From Amblyornis subalaris (Eukaryota > Chordata > Aves > Passeriformes > Ptilonorhynchidae), in assembly GCA_018881555.1 (NCBI GenBank), contig JACAXG010000051.1:4761546-4825545 (forward strand): 64,000 nucleotides of DNA, given 5' to 3'. The notes beneath the pieces were generated by a model. The model was not told the origin of the DNA. It worked only from the letters and a program-made list of their open reading frames with translations, and searched no databases. Below are positions 21,707-33,847 of the stretch, piece after piece (the stretch's first letter is position 1; the number at the start of each line of letters is the position of its first letter). The position numbers and the translations under genes are program-made.

Positions 21707-24700
21707 TTTCGACAAAGCCAAACACTAAGTGAATTTTCTGTGTCACCGTTTGCCATAAGGAGTCCTAAAGAGGCATTCCTGGAGAATTTTAGTTTGTAGG
21801 AGAGTGCATCAGAGAACTGGTGGCCCAAACTGCAGTGTCTGAAGTGAGAAAACAAATAACAGAAAAAGCAAGCAAAATAAGGGTTAGCAAAGAGCGCTGT
21901 GAGACAGTATTTACTAAAGCATGTAAAACTGCTTGAGAGCAACTGTACTATTAACTCTAGTTAGAGAACCCTAGCTCGAACTGGCTTGAAGGCTGGAGTG
22001 TAGCAAATGTGATACCAGAGGGAAGTTAGAGAAAAACTCACAGATTCCCCAGGGAAAAATGATAAAATGTGTAATAAAATAGGAAATTAGTGAGTGTAAG
22101 GTGATTCATCATGAGAAAGAAGGAGCACATAGAGGAAAATGATGTTGCACAGCTTTATTATGCAACTCACACAGTTCAGGAGTTGTACAAATTGGTGCTG
22201 TTCTGAGATCTTCAATATGTAGTGCTAATTTCATCATCTGAAAAATAATACAGCTGTCATGGAAAAACAAGAATACTGAGTGATTTCCATATGAGAAATA
22301 GCTATTCAGACAAGGACTTGTCAGCTTGGAAAAGGAACAGTGGAAGGGGGATGTGTTAGAGGTCCTTAAAATCATGAGTGTACAGAAGGTGAGCATGGAG
22401 CAGTGCATTCCCAACAAGAGCTAATGAGCACCAAAAGAAACTACCAAATGAGGTCTTCTCAGAAGAGATGTTTCCACATTGTGCCTCATGAGGCTGTGGA
22501 AGCATTCAGAGTGCTGGTAAACCACATGGTTTCTGAAGCAAATTCAGCAAATTTGTGAAAACCATTTTAAGACCACCAAAAATGTACAAAACCACCTTTC
22601 CCCCAGTAAAGCCCTGAATTATACATTACTGGACTCTGAGAAGGTACAGTGAACACTTTGGGTTTTTCTTTACTTTTGTTCTTTTTTTCTGTAATTTCCC
22701 ACTGGAGAGCGAGTGCTGACCGAAAAAGGCTTTGGTGTGGTCCATTATGCCCATTCTTACTTTCATGGAGAGACTCAAATCTTGGCTTCTAGGAGTCTAC
22801 CAAGCAGATGGCTATACTAATGCTTTTTACAGTATCTTAATCTAGTATATAATATTTTAGCATTGATACAGTTTGTTTAATTTCCAGGGCATTGGTATGG
22901 CACTGGATCTGTGGCAAGTGTTGAGCATAAGTTCTTTGGTGCTTCCTCTGCTCAACCTGTGGCAAACTTCCTTTCACTTATGTATTCACTATGTGTATAA
23001 AGTAACCAGCCAATCTACATATATATGTTTGTTTGTATTTACCTATCCTTTGTACTTCGGTCAGTATGTTACACAGTTCTTTGCTAGGCAATAACGAAAT
23101 ATTTTTACCAAGGTTCTCAACTGTGCCTCAAGGAAAAGGGAGTCTAGTTTTAAAGCAGTGCCTATGAACATTGATCTGAAGGCAACTCCAGAAGTGCAGG
23201 TAGGGGACATTTAAACGTAGATTGAAAACCGTCAGTAAAAGAACATGGGCTGTGTTTGAGCCTTTAGCTGAAAGGTAGTAGCAGGTTTTAGAGATGCTAA
23301 AGGCAAATATGCTGAAATGTGCTCTGATTCTACGCTGGTAGAGACAATGAAAAGTAATAATTGCAAGAAGATGTTGTAATTCATTATCAGAGCAGACCTA
23401 GGACTACCCATGAGAGCACTGGGCTTGGGATGCCCACCCTTTTTGTTACAGAAAAGAATACATAGAATACTGAAATTGTCCCACAAATTTAGAGTTTTGT
23501 CTTAAATGGTTGGAGTTTTAACCTCAGAGTTACTTTAGGATTTACAAGAACTTAATGCTCAGAGGGTGACTAAACTTTAGAATTCCACTGGTAGTTATTA
23601 GTTGTCTGTTCTTGTGCCAGTATTGTCTTGCTGTCAGTTACTCCTCAGCAGTTATCATCCTCTAGTACTTATAGAAAGCAGCACTATATTTTTACAGCTG
23701 CTGTTTTGCCAGTTTGAATACATCAGGGTGTTTTAGCTTTCATGCCTTAATGAACTCCTGAAAATGACAACAAATGAAGCCTATTTACATTAAGTAAACT
23801 TAATGTAAACGACCTCTTAATAGGCTTGTTGTTTGGCTTGATGATATACAGTTTCATGTTGTCTATAAAGCTAGGAATATAGCATTAACTGTTAGATTGA
23901 CATGATTTCTCTACAGTCAGTACTTACTAAGACATACAGGTTACAGAATGCTGCACTGTGAAGAAAGAGTTTTAGACGTTAATTATATTGAGAAAGGAAG
24001 GAACAGTGAAAGTTACATTTCAGTTGACCTAATCAAAAAGAAGTAATAGTCCCACAAAATTAAGTGTCCTACGAACACTAAATGTTTCCCAGGCATCCAA
24101 ACAATCTTGAAAAACTGAAAAAAAATCCAACAGTGCAGTCATTTTCCAGAGTTAGGTAAAATACAAAAAAGAGCTGTATTCTCAAGAGTTTGTTTGGTAA
24201 TTCTAAAGATTCCTTCTCAGTGAGCCCTTAATTGATTGATATAAATGGGATGTGAACTTCAGGATGCTATTTTGTAAAGCTATATCACAGAGACAAGCTT
24301 AATTTCTCAGACATAGAGTTCGGATGGTGGGCTATGTATTACTCCCTGGGACTTGATATTAAGCATGTGGAAGTCATCTAGAACAAATAAGGATGTTTGC
24401 TATTATTAGGTATAGTCTGATTTTGTATATTGATTGTTGGGTGTTGTTTGTTTGTTTATTTGGTTGGTTGGCTTTATGAGCCTGTTTCCAATTTGAGCAA
24501 ACAACAGCTTTAACCTTTTGTATTTATTTTTTGTAATCTTAAATTTTCAAGTGGGAGTTATGTCCCAGATAAACTTCCTCTAAAGTAGTAAATCCCAGTC
24601 AGTCAGTTTGTGTATTTAAGACCTGAACACTTGTATAACAATTGGAGTTAAAATGCTACTTGACCATTACAGATGAAGAGGTGGGAAGAAGTGCTTGGAG

Positions 24701-26859
24701 AAGGTACAAACCTGCATGCTGCCTCCATAGGAAGCTCCAGAAATCAGCTCTGATTGTCCACATCAACGGTCACCATCTCCTCCGACAAGGTAGATTCCTC
24801 ATTTTCTCAGTAAGCCTAACAGTTCTTGTCTATGCCTGTTTCAGTGTGAATGTTGATTTTTTAAGGAGCATACAAAACTGTGCAGTGTTTTGGCAGCCAT
24901 ATACTGTGCCATTAATACTGGACTGAAAGATATACTTCACATACTCCACCCTAGGATCCTTTCCTCAGGACCACATAACTATTCTGTGATGGACTAATAT
25001 TTCCAGCTCATGAGCTCTGGGATTGTAATTGTTTGTTTATTATTTTCCAATTTCATTGCATTCTGTGAGATCATCCAATTGTTTCTATATTCCAGTCTGC
25101 TTCTGTTTTAATAAAGCCTCTCTTCAGGCCATCTGCAAATTTTCTTAGCACACAGTTTTTTATTTCCAAGCTCATAATTAAAATAGTGACTATGATGTAA
25201 TCTTAACTGTATCTAAGACTTAACTGGAGCTACAACTGCGTCTTAACTCACCTTCAGGTTCTCCATTAGAATCTTCTTTAGTTCTCCCTCTCTTACGACA
25301 CATCTTATGCCTATTTAACTTCCTCACTTAGGACTTCTTGAACAAGCCCCCTTTTTCTTTGCCATATGCAGTAATGATCTAATATATATCAAATGGTTCA
25401 TTAAAGGAACACAGATTTTATCTTTGTTACCTTTGTCTAGAAAACAGTTTTCTGTTTGTATGAAAAAGAGGTATATGTTAGCATGATCTTAGAAATCCTG
25501 ATTTATGCAATTGACAATTTTTGTCCCTTCCCTATGCCATATGTTGCCCCTGAATGCCTTTTGCTTTTTCCGATCCTAGTTGGTATAAAAGTCAACAAAA
25601 TTGTTCCTGAACAGTTAGCACCAGGAAGACACCTTTGGACCCAGGAATGGCCACCTCCAGCTGATTAGAACTGAATTTTGATGACACATGGTAGAATTAC
25701 ACAAAAGGAAGCCAAGTGAAAGTGGTACCAATATAGCTCAAAATTAGGGCTATACTAGTGAAAGGAAACTCTCATGTTGCCATTTTTCATACTACATTGT
25801 AGTCTGACACACATGCTGGCAGTAGTTTGTGCTGAACTGTTGTAAATAAGATAGAGGAGTCACGCCTCAGTAGCCTCAGAGGCATTCTAGTCTCTTTGCT
25901 TCTCCACAAGCAGAATGCCTCCTGAGATTCCCAGCAGTGGATTGTTTGTTTTCTTTGACTGATGCTTAAAAAGGCATGTTTTAACTTTCCAGTTGTGTTT
26001 TGCAGAGTAGTTCATTCTAAACAGACAAGAGGAAATTCCTATCTCATATTTTCCCTTATTTTAGTACATGTTATGTAGACTATTAGTATGTATTAGTAAA
26101 AAAAAAACCCAAAGAAAAACCCGATTTTTTAATAGCCATTGTAAGCAATATTGGGGAAAAAAAGTTGCATATGCTTGTCAGGCAAATGTGTATTTATCAT
26201 TGTCAAAAAACCCTTACTGCTACTCTCAGTCCTTATTTGTGTTTCATGGAACATGGAAAGAATTATGAGCAGCATTTATTTCCTGTCACAAAGGAAGTGT
26301 AATATTATGGATCATGTAGTCTTACAAAATTGTTCAGTGTTCTCATCAACGAGAAGATTTTCTTTGTTTTCCAATGTGAAATTCATGATTAGTCAAATGA
26401 CATGAAGTAAGTATGTATGAGACCTTTTTCAGGAAATGAAAAATCAGTTAAGATTTTTTTCTTTCTGCTGATGCAGTGACCAATTTTATTTTCTCTTTCT
26501 ACCCTGTAATTTAAGAAATCACTGTTTTTGTATCCACAGCTAATGTGCTGACACAGCACCAGCTTTATTTTGAGTTTGTGAAACACCGATATAGGATAGA
26601 GACCTATCATTGTTAAGTTTTAACTCATGCAGTAAGACAATGTCTGACACACTACGACCCCAAAGGCCTATCATGGAAGAAAAACACAGCAACATGCTGA
26701 AAAATAACAGCCCATCACCCAGTTAAGAGCATGACTGAACAACATCCGAATAAGCAGATGTCTGTGTTGTTCATGGTGGCATGGAAGACTTATGCATTTC
26801 CCCTCTGAACAGTTTTCACTGCCTGCGGGTCAGGCTAAGACTGCAGCTGTGAAAGGGTG
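21707..26859. other. Intergenic, AT-rich, 5.2 kb
   Basis: No gene recognised. 21950-22760 has phrases resembling very old LINE tails (for example GGCTGGAGTGTAGCAAATGT) but is too decayed to name. A compact hairpin lies at 23778-23826. The longest ORFs are under 100 codons with no family resemblance. Confidence 0.6.
23778..23826. repeat. Nested hairpin
   Basis: A perfect 12-bp inverted repeat with a 2-base loop (TTTACATTAAGT / ACTTAATGTAAA) lies inside an outer 8-bp pair (AGCCTATT / AATAGGCT) with a one-sided bulge. It could be a small DNA-transposon remnant or chance in AT-rich DNA. Confidence 0.75.
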
Positions 26860-27660
26860 TGTGCTGGTTTGGCTGTAAACCAGCAGGGGAAATTAACTCC
26901 ACACAGAATACCTCGAGAGATTTTAGGTCAAAATTACAATTTTAATAAAAAAGGTTAAAATAAATGCAGTAATACAGAAACACGGCTTAAACAAACCGAC
27001 AGAGTCATGGTACAACCTGACACCCTGTTGACCAGGGTAGCAGCTGTGCAGTCCAGTTAGGCACTGGTCCTGCAGGAAGGCCTGGTAGTCCAGTCGCGGT
27101 AGTGGAGTGGAGTAGCTGAGTCCAATTCCGAGGAGTGGAGTGGAGTAGCTAGCTGAATCCAATTCCGAGCAATGGAGTCAAGTCAAGTCGAGTCGAGTCG
27201 AGTCGAGTCGAGTCGAGTCGAGTCGAGTCGAGTCAAGTTTGGAGTCCCGAGAGCGGAGTCCCGTTGAGTCAAGGGTGCTTTCTCCCATCCAAAACCCTTG
27301 TTTTATGCTGTGTTTCTTGGCTGGCACCTCCCCCAGGGGNNGGGACTTTCACAATGGAAGAGGATCTTCCCANTGTTCTATTGGTTGCTTCNGTAATGAG
27401 CTTGGATGAGCCCTAGGGTCCTCCAAGATGCTCCCCAGGGTTCTCAGAGATGATGTGGAGTCCTCCGATGGGGTTCAGGCTAATTAGTCAGGCTGGGTGG
27501 TGCTAATGGGCCATTACCTGAGATCAGATAACCAGGGTGGGTAGTGCTTCCTGTCGGCTGGAGTGCTTGTCTCAGTTGAGATAAAGAGTCCCAGGTGTGT
27601 AATTATGAAATTTGTCCAGCTTTTGTGGGTGGTAATAGAATATATAACTAACCCAGGACA
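26860..27660 (-). mobile_element. Solo LTR (family A, copy 1), 801 bp
   Basis: An endogenous-retrovirus LTR read on the minus strand, with ends TGTGCTGG...CCAGGACA on plus and the 5-bp target duplication GGGTG at 26855-26859 and 27661-27665. No internal retroviral genes adjoin it, so it is a solo LTR from recombination. The same family occurs at 32376 and 62040. A 5-bp duplication fits an ERVL- or gamma-like group, but the class cannot be set from the LTR alone. A GAGTC microsatellite is embedded in it. Several N bases fall at 27340-27392. Confidence 0.92.
27175..27234. repeat. (GAGTC)n microsatellite inside an LTR
   Basis: Twelve tandem pentamers, nine of them perfect and contiguous. The sister LTR has only about three units near 33395-33409, so the array expanded after insertion. 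Confidence 0.95.
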
Positions 27661-27665
27661 GGGTG

Positions 27666-28839
27666 GAAAAGCCAGTTTATCTGACCTCTGTACTAAAATT
27701 CTGTTGTGAAGGTTTGTGATATTCCCAAGCAATGTAGAACTGGACTACTGAACACAGGCTGCTTTCTTTTCGTACATCTCTGTGGAGATGCAGATCTGGA
27801 CTATGGAAGACAGCATTAACAAGGAGTATCCAAAATGCTTCACAATCCTACTCTCACTTGGCAAAGCAGCCCAAAAGATACTGTTTAGAAACACGGTCCT
27901 CTTGCATGTGTTCAGGCAGTCTTGCTTGTCTATGTGAAAGCAATCTAAGAGGTTTCCTCTCCTGCTGTGAGCTCCACAAGTTATCTGAGTCTCACGAAAA
28001 GTGATGGTAGGGTAAATTTGGAGTTCAGGCTGTGAGTTGAGGCAGGATTCACATTTGCTGCAGCTGACTCAGCTCCAGAAGCAGTGGACACAGCAAAGAG
28101 AACAATGATGTGAACTTGTAACTCCCTGCCATGAATGACCAAAGCTCATTTGAAGGCATCTGAAGTGTTTTACTTGCCAGCTAGAACTTCTGACTTGTAT
28201 TAAGGATGAAGTGGTACAGACAGGAAAGGAGCCTTCCGTTCTGTCTCTTTGAGAATAGGCAGCAAAACAAGGAATATTACTATACTTGTAACTATAGTTT
28301 GCCTACATCCTGTTGACGAAGCTTGTCTCCCAAGTTAAGTAGGATATAGTAGAATTCAGGTTCAGAGAATTGTGACTGGTGTGAGCAGAGGTACGCGATA
28401 GATTCTGTATGGTTTAGTGGGCCTCAAAACAGTCTGGAAAACAGCTAAGTGGGGGTGGGTGTGTAAAAAGGGGTGTATAGACTGATGAGTGACCTTTAGA
28501 GGGCTATTGGGGAGAGGCTGTACGCTCTCTCATTCCAACAATGTACAGGCATCAAAAATCAGTAGAAGTCATATTCATAACAAAATGTGGTTCTTTCCAC
28601 AGAAGAGGAACTTAAACTGTAGAACTGCTGGCAGCTGGGTATTGTGGCTGACAGAAGTGGTCATAGAATTCAGGTGGGTTACTAAACAGTTATGCCTAGT
28701 TCAGGAAATCCTGAAACCATAAATAGGTTGAAACTCTCTCTGAGACGGGTTACTGGGTTAGGTAAACTCTAACTGAGAATACATGTTTTTAGGTTTCTAA
28801 AATTTTAAGTTGTGAGAGATTTGATGCTGTAGGAAAGGA
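27666..28839. other. Intergenic, 1.2 kb, nothing recognised
   Basis: Non-coding sequence of mixed composition between the solo LTR and a CR1 copy. I see no gene and cannot name a repeat, though part of 28330-28839 may be the upstream portion of the CR1 that follows. Confidence 0.5.
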
Positions 28840-29297
28840 ATCCATTAAGTTTGTGAGTGACTCCAGCTGAGGGGAAATACTCCTGAGTTTCAGACTGCCA
28901 TTCAGAGGGACCTGAGTGCGCCAATGGGAACCTTGTTAAATTCAACAAGGATGTATCCAAAATCCTACACCTATACAGGAAGGACATCTGGCAATAATAA
29001 AGTGTGGTTTTGGTTCTTTCTGTAGAAGGAAGATATGGGGAAACTGGAGTAAGTTCAGTAAAGGGCCATCAGGATAGCTGGAACATTTGTCCTTTGAGGA
29101 GAGACTGAGGGACTGGGCAGCCGAGCAACAGAGCAGGTTGCCCAGAGGAGTTATGGAATATCTGTTCTTGGAGGTTTTCGAGATCAGAGTGCACAAAGAC
29201 CCAAGCGAACATTGTCTGAGTTCAGTGTTGCACCTGACTAGAAAAAGTCCCAAGATCCCTTCCAAACAGATTTATCCTTCAATTCTAGGAATTTTCA
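28840..29297 (+). mobile_element. CR1 LINE 3' fragment
   Basis: A plus-strand CR1 end. Near 28900 it retains part of the RT C-terminus (GCCATTCAGAGGGACCTGAG, TTCAACAAGGATGT). A deletion then joins it to the tail region (GAGAGACTGAGGGACTGGG, CAGGTTGCCCAGAGGAG), and it ends in TTCAATTCTAGG. No intact frame. Confidence 0.85.
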
Positions 29298-29329
29298 GCT
29301 AGATCACCTCATTGAACTAAGTGCATGAG

Positions 29330-29998
29330 TGTAGAATCGTGCACTGCCCCTCAATGAAAGCCCAGAGGATAGCTGCTTTGTCCCACACCGAAGCCGCAGC
29401 GTCTACCTCAGGTGGCTCGCAAACTCCCTCACGCCGTAGGGACCGGTTCCTCACTCGAGGGAGCTTTCCAGGGCGGATGTTCTGGGGTGCAGGCGGAGAT
29501 AAAGAAGCCGAGAGGGGACTCTCCGTATAGGTTCCATGTGCAGGTTTATTGCAGGTGAAGGGTCCAGGGATGGAAAAGCCCTGGGAGCAGCGTTACACAG
29601 GGTTTTATACCCCACTGAGTGGGGGCAGAGAGAGCAACGGTAACCAATAATCTGAGGGTCAGGGGGTGGAGATAAGGCAGGGTTGTAACAGATAAACCAA
29701 TAGGGACAAGGTAAGGGAGGAGCTTCAGGAGGGAACCAACAGGGCATCGAACAGAGTAGAACTTTCCAGAAACAATACATATTAACGAGGGGAAATGAAT
29801 ATTTAAAGACTAATACATGGAACAGGGAAGGGAGGACAAGTTACCATAGTAACAGGGCCTGCTGGCTGTTGAGCCTGGGGAGAGATCGGTTTTCACTGAG
29901 TGAGCAGTCAAATCTCTGCTCCTGCTCCAGAGCACCAGGTTGTAGGACCAGCCTCTCTTTCTGGGGTCTGGGCAGCCTCAACTGCCTGCACCACTACA
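29330..29998 (-). mobile_element. Solo LTR (family B), 669 bp, 6-bp duplication
   Basis: TG...CA ends (TGTAGAAT...CCACTACA) with a perfect 6-bp target duplication CATGAG at 29324-29329 and 29999-30004. A polyadenylation signal on the minus strand (GCAATAAACC, near 29540) sets the orientation. Six-base duplications are typical of beta-retrovirus-like (ERVK) elements. No internal genes are present. The R/U5 segment resembles that of the nested LTR at 32577. Confidence 0.92.
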
Positions 29999-30039
29999 CA
30001 TGAGTTCTGAGCAACAGTGCCTATGTGAAGCAGGGGAGA

Positions 30040-31918
30040 GTGCCACACTATCGAAGAAGAAGCTGAAGCTCGTCTGACTCAGACTAGTGTAAGATGCTGT
30101 GGAACTGGTTCATGCCATCTTCCACCTTGTGCTGTAGATCAGGACAGTGTTCTAAAGGTGGAACAGAACACCGGGAACAAAACCAGCTACAACCTGATTT
30201 TGTAGCGAACAGGCCTGCTGCCTTCCTGGGACCTGGGTTAAAGATGTGATGAGAAAATTTCATACCCTGGTATGACCCTCAGATTATTATTTGTTACTGA
30301 TTTTTCATGTAGGCAATGGTGAAGTTGCAACCAGAAGTCTTAGGGCAATCAGGAAAGACTTCAGGTCTTTGGGACAACTAGTTAAGGAATCAGAAACAGA
30401 AGTAGAGTTCTCTGTCCTTCCAGTTGCAGGAAGTGATGAGGGAAGAAACTGGAAGAACCAGCAGATCAGTACCTGGCTCTGAGCCTGGTGTCACTGGCAG
30501 AATTTGCATTTTTTGATCATGAGTCGATCTATACAACACTGAGCCTGCTGGCAACAGATGGAATACACCTGTCTCAAAGGGGAGAAGGATCTTTGCATAG
30601 CAGTTAGCAGAGCTCGCTGAATGAGCTTTAAACTAGATTTAAAATGGGAAAGGGATAAAACCAGGCTCCCTAGAGATAAGTCTGGGGGTGGCATGCCAAG
30701 TGTTGAAGGATGGTGTGCTAGTGAGGTCCATGATGTGCTCATTACATGGAGTACTTTTGAAATGTCCTTATACAAATGTGCACAGCCTGAGGAATAAGAA
30801 AGAAGAACGAGAAGCTTTGGACCTGTCCCGTATCTGTGACATCATTGGCATAAAATAATCATGGGATGAGTCCCATGAGTGGGGTGCTGTGATGGACAGT
30901 TACAGTCTTTTCAGGACAGATATGCAGAGCAGGCGATTTCAAACTGTCAGAAGTCAAGTGGCATAGAAGACTGGCTTGGCTGAGCAGGGATCTTCTAGAA
31001 CTTAGGAAGAGGAGGAAAATGTATGGACATTGGAAACAAGGACAGGCAACATGGGAGGAGTACAGAGATGCTGGTCACCACTGTAGGGATAACATTCTTG
31101 TGGTCAAAGCTTGATTACACTTAGGAAGGACAACAAAAAGGGCTTTTAAAAATATGTTAATAGCAAAAGGAGAATCTGAAGTAAAACTGGCCTGTTGCTC
31201 TTGGAGTCAGTCCATCAAAAGTACGGACGTAGACAAAGCAGAGGCGTTTAATGCCTTTTTTGCCTGTTTTCAGCACTGATGATGGCGAGCTGAATATGAG
31301 CCAGCAGTCCCCTGGCAGCCAAAAGGGCCAACTGTGTCTTACGGTGCATCAGGAGCAGCATCACCAGCCAGTCAAGGGAGGTGATTTTCCTTCTCAACAC
31401 TTCACTGGTGTAGCCCCCCACTATTGTTTACAGTTTTGTGTGTCTCAATATAAGAAAGACATCAGAGTATTAGAGAGTCTCCAGGCAAGGGTGACCAGGA
31501 TGCTGAAATCTCTTGAGGGCAAGACATAGGAGAAGCAGCTTGGCTTGTTTGGCCTGGAGAAGAGAAAGCTGAGAGGTGACTTCATGGCAGTCTAAAACTT
31601 TCTCAAGGCAGCCAGCAGAGAGGGAGATGCTTATCCCTCTCTGGTGAGCAGCAATAGGGCACAAGGAAATGGAATGAAGCTGTGTCAAGGGAAGTTCAGA
31701 TTGGAATTGGGAAAAGGGTCTTCACTGGGAGGGTGGTTGGTCACTGCAACAGGCTCCTGAGGGAAGTGGTCATGGCACCAAGCCTGACAGAGTTCAAGGC
31801 GTGCCTGGTCGATGCTCTTAGTCATATGGTTCAGTTTTAGATAGTCCTATGAGGAGCAGGGAGTTGGACGCAATGATCCTTATGGGTCTCTTCCAACTTG
31901 GGACATTCTAAAATTCTG
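30040..31918 (+). mobile_element. CR1 LINE, near full-order but internally deleted
   Basis: A plus-strand CR1 with pieces in genomic order. 30270-30640 matches the end of ORF1, the esterase-like part (GGAATACACCTGTCTCAAAG). 30770-30930 is the start of the ORF2 endonuclease (GGGATGAGTCCCATGAGTGG). 30940-31290 is the endonuclease end and linker, and 31390-31918 is the RT C-terminus and tail, ending ATTCTAAAATTCTG. Most of the RT core is deleted and stops are frequent, so it is inactive. The upstream limit is approximate. Confidence 0.88.
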
Positions 31919-32375
31919 TGCATAGTTTACTGTTAGGAATGCTGTCTTCCAGAGTGCTACAAAGCACTTAGTTTTAGTGCAACATTTATCAAAATTACTG
32001 ATAGAGTCAACTGGAATTCACATTATTTAATGCTTTTTTGTGCTGTACATTCTAATAAAATTATTGATCCTGAAAATCGATTTGTTTTAATTGTTTGTCT
32101 ATTTCCCCCCTCCATTTCAAATATGTTTAAACAGCATCTAGACTAAGGCCTGCAAAAAGGTTTTGCATGCCTCTAGCTCTGCTTAGCTAATCTGTTATCA
32201 CAGTAAATGGATGGAAGAAGAGCAGCAGAACTAAGTGTAACTCTAAGTACAAGTGAAAGTAGATTGTAGGTGACAAGTTTTAGATAAATGTCAATTTCTG
32301 TTCAAGTAGAGCAAATCCATTTTGATTGTTTCTATTGCTCATCATATGGTTTTGGTCATCAGGGACCAAACTATT
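31919..32375. other. Intergenic, nothing recognised
   Basis: AT-rich sequence between the CR1 end and the composite LTR, with no ORF or repeat that I can name. Confidence 0.6.
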
Positions 32376-33847
32376 TGTGCTGGTTTGACTGTAAACCAGC
32401 AGGGGAAATTAACCCCACATGAAATACCTCGAGAGATGTTAGGTCAAAATTACAATTTTAATNAAAAAAAAAGTTAAAATAAATGCAGTAATACAGAAAC
32501 ATCGGCTTAAACAAACCGACAGAGTCATGGTACAACCTGACACCCCGTTGACCAGGGTAGTAGCTGTGCAGTCCAGTATGGTGGTGGCTTGGCCTGCAGC
32601 TAGAGATGCTGCGGAAGATAGGCCAGCCACACAAGTAACTGAGGAGCCAGTGGGGCCAGGGAGCCCAGGTGTTGTATTAAGTAAAGGCTCTGAGGTCCAG
32701 GATCTCCCCCTAGATTGTGGTAAGAAGGAAAGTCTTTCCCACCCAGGCCTTGGAGTGGTATGCTCCCCCACTCATTTGGTTTATCCTTGTCAATCTATGT
32801 TCTGTATATGGTTATATTCCAGAATGTTCTCCCTCACTCGATGCCCCATTGGCTTTGTTCCCCTGCTCCTCCCCTCGCCTACCCTTATTGGTTTGTGTAC
32901 TGCTACCCCGCCTTTTCTCCTCCCCCTAACCCTAATGTGATTGGCCCTCAGTNCTCTCTCCACCCCTATTCAGTTTGGTATATAATCCTGTGTCACCCTG
33001 TAGTTAGTGCTCTCCTTCCCTGACCNTTCAAGAATAAACGCCTTCTGTGGAACATCATAAGGAGAGTCCACCTCCGACTCTTTATTCCTATCTTAAGGCG
33101 TCGACTGTGCGACTGCCTGCTTAACCACCTGCGCTGGTGGGATTAGCGGGTGGAAGGCACGGCACTGTGCCTTTCCCACCGGCTGTCGCACACCGCACCG
33201 AGGCACCGCCGGACAAGCGTGAGGCTTCTAGGAAGGTTGCGGCCACTGACCATCCAGCTGGATGAGGCCACGCTGCGACAGTCCAGTTAGGCACTGGTCC
33301 TGCAGAAAGGCCTGGTAGTCCAGTCCCGGTAGCGGAGTGGAGGAGCTGAGTCCAATTCCAAGGAGTGGAGTGGACTAGCTAGCTGAATCCAATTCAGTCG
33401 AGTCGAGTTGAGAGTCCTGTTGAGAGTGGAGTCCCGAGAGTGGAGTCCCATTGAGTCGAGGGTGCTTTCTCCCATCCAAAACCCTTGTTTTATGCTGTGT
33501 TTCTTGGCTGGCACCTCCCCCAGGGGTGGGGACTTTCACAATGGAAGAGGATCTTCCCNATGTTCTATTGGTTGCTTCAGTAATGAGCTTGGATGATCCC
33601 CATGGTCCTCTGAGCTTGGATGGTCCTTATGGTGTTCTGACATTCCAACTCCAAGATCGGGCCATTGACCAGGATGGCTGGTGCTAATGGGCCGTTACCT
33701 GAGATCAGATAATCGAGATGGGTGGTGCTTGCTGTCGGCCAGAGTGCTTATCTCAGTTGAGATAAGGAGTCCCTCAGGAACCAGGTGTATAACTGAATTT
33801 ATCCAGCTTTCGTGGGTGGTAATAGAATATATGACTAACCCAGGACA
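32376..33847 (-). mobile_element. Solo LTR (family A, copy 2), interrupted by another LTR
   Basis: The same family and orientation as the 26860 copy, with ends TGTGCTGG...CCAGGACA. Flanks are CTATT and CTAAT, a 5-bp target duplication with one mismatch. Removing the 704-bp nested LTR and one 6-bp duplication leaves 762 bp, against 801 bp in copy 1; most of the difference is the shorter GAGTC array. N bases are at 32463 and 33559. Confidence 0.9.
32577..33280 (+). mobile_element. Nested solo LTR (family C), 704 bp
   Basis: An LTR inserted into family A copy 2, bounded by a perfect 6-bp target duplication GTCCAG at 32571-32576 and 33281-33286. The uninterrupted copy at 26860 has a single GTCCAG at that place, a natural empty site. 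The 3' end is CGACA; the 5' end reads TATGG where TG is expected, probably a point change. A TATA-like TATATAATCC near 32980 and AATAAA near 33033 place it on the plus strand. The 6-bp duplication indicates an ERVK-type element. Confidence 0.9.

Noticed and set aside
21950..22760. Possible ancient CR1/L2 tail
   Set aside because: Isolated phrases resemble LINE sequence, but the order and ends could not be established.
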